Shown here one piece after another: positions 59,594-64,000 of a DNA stretch of 64,000 nt; within the stretch, counting starts at the first letter, position 1; each line of letters starts with the position of its first letter. The stretch lies in contig NZ_JAJQXA010000022.1 of the NCBI RefSeq assembly GCF_021245985.1, positions 1-64,000 on the forward strand. Reading direction: 5' to 3'. The notes under the pieces were generated by a model. The model saw only the letters and a list, made by a program, of their open reading frames with translations, had not been told where the DNA came from and ran no database searches. The position numbers and the translations under genes are program-made. This DNA is from Flavobacterium soyae (GTDB lineage Bacteria; Bacteroidota; Bacteroidia; Flavobacteriales; Flavobacteriaceae).

Positions 59594-62500
59594 TGCCTTC
59601 AATTTGATTTTCCTGCTGTTCTTCTTCTGGTTTTCCCTTCTCTTTTACTTCTTTCTTTTTTTGTTTTTCTTTCTCTTTACGGATTTTTTCTTCTCTTATT
59701 AGTTCCTTTTCCTTTTCTGTTCGATGAAAAAGTTCTCTGAATTTATTGTAACTCATTGTAATAATAAAAGCAACACCCGTTTCTACAACCTGACCTTCAA
59801 CCGCTACCTGATATTGATTTTTTCTGTAGGCACGAACCATATAACGGCCGTCTTTTGTAAGCTGATAATCCAGTGCCACGTCTCCCGCAATATTGGTGCT
59901 TTCTTCGTTGGCACGTTCTGCGCCTTCTACGCCAAAACTGCTTCCTACAGTTACTTTCAATCTGTCATCCAGCAGTTTTTTAGAAACAGCGACATTCAAA
60001 TCGGTTCTGTTTTGCATGGTTCCGGAAGAATAATCTTCTGTTGATTCTAAATCAAAATTGACTTCAAATCCCGTAATTAATTCTCCGGCAAGATTGTTTA
60101 ATTGCTGCGAAAGAATTTTGCTCACACTCTGCCTTGCCAAAGATTCGGCATTTGTACCGCCGCTTTCACTTGCAAATGGATTTTCGCCCACAAATCGGTT
60201 TAATAATAAAAGAGCAAAAACCTGTTTATTTAATTCTGCAGGATCTTGTTCTAATTGTTTTAGTTTAGTCTGCGTTAATGTAACAACATCCGAAGAAACA
60301 TCGTAATTACCATCTGGAAGTACAATTCCAAAAGAAATTTCCGGTTTCATTAATTCCCCTTTCATTTTCAATAAAGTCTGAAACGGAAGCTTTTGTTTGT
60401 ATGTATTTCTTACGGCAGAATCATCGTTCGGGAGCTGATTTCCAAGCAAATCAATTGGCGCAGCATTTACTTTATAAATTGCCGTAATATTTAAATTTGC
60501 CATTGTCGGCTCACCATTCCAAGTGATATAACTTCCTTTTTGAATATCAAATTTTCTTCTAATTCCGTTAAAATTCATTTCATAAGCCCCATCCGAAAAC
60601 TCATATTTTCCGGTCAAAGTTGTTTTTCCAGATTTATCGATTCCGCCAACTAATTCTGCTTCTCCTTTCAATTTCAAATAATCACCATTTGCTTTATCAA
60701 TTAACAAAGTGAGTTCTGCCTCTTTATCAATCGAAATGGCGACATTAACATCCATTCCTTTTACTTCAGACTGATCCAGTTTGTTTTGTAAATCAACCCT
60801 TTGTCTCAAATACATATTATCCTCGTCAACAAACTCTACAATTCCTTCGCGATCTGCGATTGAAGGATCTGATTGCGGCATTACGACCGTAAACTTGGTT
60901 TCTTTATTAATTTTAATTGTTCCGTCGACAACCGGACTATCTAAATTTCCTTTAATATTTAGTTTTGTATTTAAAAACATATCTCCATAAAACAAATCAT
61001 TATCAGTTTCTTTAGAATGTACTGCCCTAAAATCATTTGCTGTAACAACTAACCCAAAATTATAATTCTGAAAATCAGATGATTGAATAGTTCCATCTAC
61101 AGCAAGTTCGTTGTCGTTTTCGTCGTGAAGCGTAAACTTATCGAAAGTAATTACATCATTATTAAAGGTGATTTTTTCCTGATTTGTTTTGAAAAATGAA
61201 TTCAGCTGTGTGATTCTAAAACCACCATCATTAAAATTTAATTCGCCCGCAACTTTTGGACTTGATGCATTTCCGAGAATTTTAAAGTTTCCTGACAAAT
61301 ATCCCGTTCCGTCTGTTATGCTGCCCATTGTAAAGCCTTGAATACTTTTAACATACAATTTATTGATATCTAAATTGAAGTCAAGGTTTCCATCATCCAT
61401 TTTATAATTTCCGGTCAGGTTTACTTCGTTTCCTTCTCCGGTTAATGCCACATTTGCATTTAATAAATTAGCGGTTTTATTATCAACTTTTATTTCAATA
61501 TCGCCAACTGTTTCTCCTCTAAAAGCAAAATCATCAATTTTTAAATCAGAAGTAAAAGTTGAGGTTGTCATTACGTTTTCTACAACAGCATTTCCGTTAA
61601 TTAAACCCTGCATCAACAGTTTATCTTTTTTAACCATATTCATAATGGTTTCGATTTTGAAGTTTACAAAATCGACTTGCAATGGCGCATTATCCTGTGT
61701 TCCCTGCGATTGAATTTTTAATTCATTTCCGTTATTATTGAGGAAAAATTTATTGACGTAAAGACGTTTATCTCCAAATTCTATGGCATTTTCAGGATCA
61801 ATGTTCCACTTGTCGTAATTTAAAATGAAGTTTTCGGCATCAATTTTAAATATGTTTTTAGAATCTTCTGCCTTAAATTCTCCGGCAATAAAATATTGAG
61901 GTTTTTCTTTTGCGTCCTGAACTTCAAGCGCATAAGTCAAAATATTATTTTCTACTTTTCCTGATAAGCTGGTAAACGGAATTTTTAATGAACCGCTTTC
62001 AATCGTTGCCACAGAAACAGAATATTCTAAAGCATTTTCTTTGGCTTCGATATTAATTTTTCCGTCGGAAATTGTATTTTCTGCATACACAATTCTCGGA
62101 ATTATTCCTCTTATTTCTAAAGAATCGGTTACGTTGTTGTATTTTCCGGTGATTTTAATTGGTTCTAAACCTGTCAGTTTCGGAATTAGTTTAAAAAGAA
62201 TCGGGTCATTATCAACCGTTACTGTAAAAGCCAAACGCTGCTCGTCAGATTCTCCGTTTGCTTTTGGAGTTTTTAAATCAATATATTTTGACAATGATTT
62301 TTTAATGGCCGCTGTCAATGTTGTCAATTTGTATTTTCCGTCGACTTCGGCTTTTAAAAACTGAGACGAGATTTTAATATTATTTCGGGTATTGTCTGAA
62401 AAAGCAATAATACGAACCGAATCTAAAACAATTGGCTCTTTATCCTGCAGAATCTGAACGTTTGAAAGAAACACTTTTCCATTCAAAAAATTCGGATTAC

Positions 62501-64000
62501 TATTGGCAATATCAGCATCAACATTGCCGCGAAGCTTCATTGGTCCGGCATGAAGATTTAGTTTTTCAAGATCAGCAATATCCAGGTTTAGTTTTAATTT
62601 TATTGACGGATATTTTTCTTGTGTATTTCCGCTCGCAGCCAAATCAAAATTTAAATTTGGATCTTGCATTCCTGATTTTACTGCAAATGATCCGTTTTCG
62701 ATATTTCCTTTTAAAGCTAAATCCCTGTAAGTATATCTGTTAAAAACTGCTTTCTGCACAATTCCGTCTAGCTCTGCTTTTGCTGTTTTTGGGTCTAAAC
62801 CATTTCCTTTTACTTTTGCTTTAAGCGTAATTTTTCCAATTGAATCGTTTTTGATTAATCTGCCTAAATCAAAATCAAGCAGATAAACCGTTGCGTCGTA
62901 TTTCTCTTTTTTCTTAACACGCTGATCGAATAAGGCATCTACTTTTGCGTTTCCGAAACTGTTGTTTAAAGCCAGATTGGTTTTGAAATTCTGAACCGAA
63001 CCTTTAAATTTTCCCTGCAGGTTTATTTGCGACGGAAGCTGAATGTTTTTCGGAATTGTTCCTGCCGGTACAAACGTATTTATATCTTTAGAAGTCGTGA
63101 TTATTTTTTTGATATCTAAATCATAATACGCTTTTTGAGCATCAGGAAGCCCGGTTATCTTCCCCGAAAGGGAAACTTTTGTGGTTCCTATTCCGCTCAT
63201 TTCGAATTTCGGAATATTCAAATCTTTTACTTTTCCGCTCACACGGCTGTTTATATATAAAACCGCATTTGGATTACTTTTAAACGGATTAGTTTTCTGC
63301 AAATCGGGAGCAAATAACAAAATGTCTTTAAAGCCGATTTTCGAATCTTTTAAATTGGCATCGACAGCAAGATTTGCAATGTCTTTTTGAAGTGCTGCGA
63401 GTGATTTGTATTCAACCTTAATTTTATCTTGTACAAGTGTTTGCGGTGTTTTTAAATACAAATTATTTAAATAGACGTTTTTAGGCCCATAGAAAAAATC
63501 TGTTTTTAAAGACTGAACGTGCAAACCGCTTTTTTCTGCTGCTGCAAGTGATTTTATATTGCCCGAAATGGTATCGTTGCCATAATGCAATTTCTCGGCT
63601 TCAAGATTGAATTTGCTCAAATCTAAATGGCTGTAATCGATTCCTTTTGCAGTGGGTTTCGATTGCATGTCATCAAATTTAAAGGCTATATTTTGTATGT
63701 TTATTTTATTGAGTTTTGCTTTCCAGCCGGCTTGTTTTATGGCTGTTTTATCTAAACTTGGTGTTTGAATTTGTTTGTCTTTTACTCCTAAACGCAGATT
63801 TCCGCTAAGGTTTTTTAGTTCGAAAGTATCGAAATCTAAAAGCTGTTTGTTTAAGTCAATTTCATTAACGGATAAATCTAAATTTCCGAGTTTTATTCCT
63901 GAGTCTAATTTTGAATCTTTATTATCGTACGTAATATCAATTTTTGACAAACTGATTTTGCCGAGTTTTAATTTGAAGTCTTTTCGTTTTGAAATTGTAT
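59577..64000 (-). CDS. TamB-family translocation/assembly module protein, 5' end outside the window
   Basis: At least 1474 residues in the window, open to the right edge; the ORF cannot be started internally because codons continue in frame up to base 64000. A long beta-helical AsmA/TamB-like stretch with repeated short strands leads to the TamB C-terminal domain (about the last 300 residues; GGIDKSGKTTLTGKYEFSDG ... YDVSSDVVTLTQTKLKQLEQ). The final tail is a Lys/Glu-rich linker (REEKIRKEKEKQKKKEVKEK). TamB spans the periplasm and partners the Omp85 protein encoded immediately downstream, which its stop overlaps. Confidence 0.92.
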   Translation of the reverse strand, partial: TISKRKDFKLKLGKISLSKIDITYDNKDSKLDSGIKLGNLDLSVNEIDLNKQLLDFDTFELKNLSGNLRLGVKDKQIQTPSLDKTAIKQAGWKAKLNKINIQNIAFKFDDMQSKPTAKGIDYSHLDLSKFNLEAEKLHYGNDTISGNIKSLAAAEKSGLHVQSLKTDFFYGPKNVYLNNLYLKTPQTLVQDKIKVEYKSLAALQKDIANLAVDANLKDSKIGFKDILLFAPDLQKTNPFKSNPNAVLYINSRVSGKVKDLNIPKFEMSGIGTTKVSLSGKITGLPDAQKAYYDLDIKKIITTSKDINTFVPAGTIPKNIQLPSQINLQGKFKGSVQNFKTNLALNNSFGNAKVDALFDQRVKKKEKYDATVYLLDFDLGRLIKNDSIGKITLKAKVKGNGLDPKTAKAELDGIVQKAVFNRYTYRDLALKGNIENGSFAVKSGMQDPNLNFDLAASGNTQEKYPSIKLKLNLDIADLEKLNLHAGPMKLRGNVDADIANSNPNFLNGKVFLSNVQILQDKEPIVLDSVRIIAFSDNTRNNIKISSQFLKAEVDGKYKLTTLTAAIKKSLSKYIDLKTPKANGESDEQRLAFTVTVDNDPILFKLIPKLTGLEPIKITGKYNNVTDSLEIRGIIPRIVYAENTISDGKINIEAKENALEYSVSVATIESGSLKIPFTSLSGKVENNILTYALEVQDAKEKPQYFIAGEFKAEDSKNIFKIDAENFILNYDKWNIDPENAIEFGDKRLYVNKFFLNNNGNELKIQSQGTQDNAPLQVDFVNFKIETIMNMVKKDKLLMQGLINGNAVVENVMTTSTFTSDLKIDDFAFRGETVGDIEIKVDNKTANLLNANVALTGEGNEVNLTGNYKMDDGNLDFNLDINKLYVKSIQGFTMGSITDGTGYLSGNFKILGNASSPKVAGELNFNDGGFRITQLNSFFKTNQEKITFNNDVITFDKFTLHDENDNELAVDGTIQSSDFQNYNFGLVVTANDFRAVHSKETDNDLFYGDMFLNTKLNIKGNLDSPVVDGTIKINKETKFTVVMPQSDPSIADREGIVEFVDEDNMYLRQRVDLQNKLDQSEVKGMDVNVAISIDKEAELTLLIDKANGDYLKLKGEAELVGGIDKSGKTTLTGKYEFSDGAYEMNFNGIRRKFDIQKGSYITWNGEPTMANLNITAIYKVNAAPIDLLGNQLPNDDSAVRNTYKQKLPFQTLLKMKGELMKPEISFGIVLPDGNYDVSSDVVTLTQTKLKQLEQDPAELNKQVFALLLLNRFVGENPFASESGGTNAESLARQSVSKILSQQLNNLAGELITGFEVNFDLESTEDYSSGTMQNRTDLNVAVSKKLLDDRLKVTVGSSFGVEGAERANEESTNIAGDVALDYQLTKDGRYMVRAYRKNQYQVAVEGQVVETGVAFIITMSYNKFRELFHRTEKEKELIREEKIRKEKEKQKKKEVKEKGKPEEEQQENQIEGNEQKT

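Overview
The window looks like a chromosomal segment of a Flavobacterium species (Bacteroidota), close in gene order and protein sequence to the F. johnsoniae group. The evidence is low GC, A-rich instead of Shine-Dalgarno start regions, promoters of the form TAnnTTTG, a GH30 enzyme with a type IX secretion tail, a TamL-type lipoprotein Omp85, and several families of dispersed intergenic palindromes. I see no transposase, prophage, CRISPR array or rRNA operon. Most genes are housekeeping.

Layout. 1-7.1 kb: MoxR ATPase and a two-domain parvulin chaperone (minus), then a lone GH13 amylase lipoprotein and prfC (plus), then a Cys-rich single-span protein (minus). 7.4-22.9 kb: one long minus-strand block for translation and transcription, read as rpsU, xer recombinase, hpf, tRNA-Thr/Tyr/Thr, tuf, tRNA-Trp, secE, nusG, rplK-A-J-L, rpoB, rpoC, DUF3467. 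23-32 kb: acyl-CoA dehydrogenase, HhH protein, amino-acid permease, PspC, DUF2851, cystathionine beta-synthase and a putative porin. 32-40 kb: rnhB, NTF2-like protein, lipB, lipoprotein, lysS, an antitoxin beside a broken ParE-type toxin, lipoprotein, D-2-hydroxyacid dehydrogenase. 40-49 kb: two tandem helical secreted paralogues, hemL, peptidoglycan hydrolase with LysM, ACC-deaminase-like enzyme, small proteins, hutU, DUF4136 lipoprotein. 49-64 kb: an isoleucine-rich leader peptide and attenuator followed by ilvA, GH30, truncated haemoglobin, aromatic amino acid hydroxylase, DUF4230 and the TamL/TamB pair, with tamB running off the right edge.

The most instructive non-coding signals are: (1) a complete transcription attenuator in front of ilvA, with a 19-residue leader peptide holding eight Ile codons and mutually exclusive protector, antiterminator and terminator pairings; (2) a full-strength Shine-Dalgarno sequence in front of rpsU, in a lineage that otherwise does without one, which fits feedback control by bS21; (3) a (ATTCTTT)x11 tandem repeat just upstream of that rpsU unit; (4) a tRNA-tuf promoter overlapping the hpf terminator; and (5) hairpins and palindromes in the nusG-rplK, rplJ-rplL, rplL-rpoB and rpoB-rpoC gaps. 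No wholly new multi-gene system is evident.
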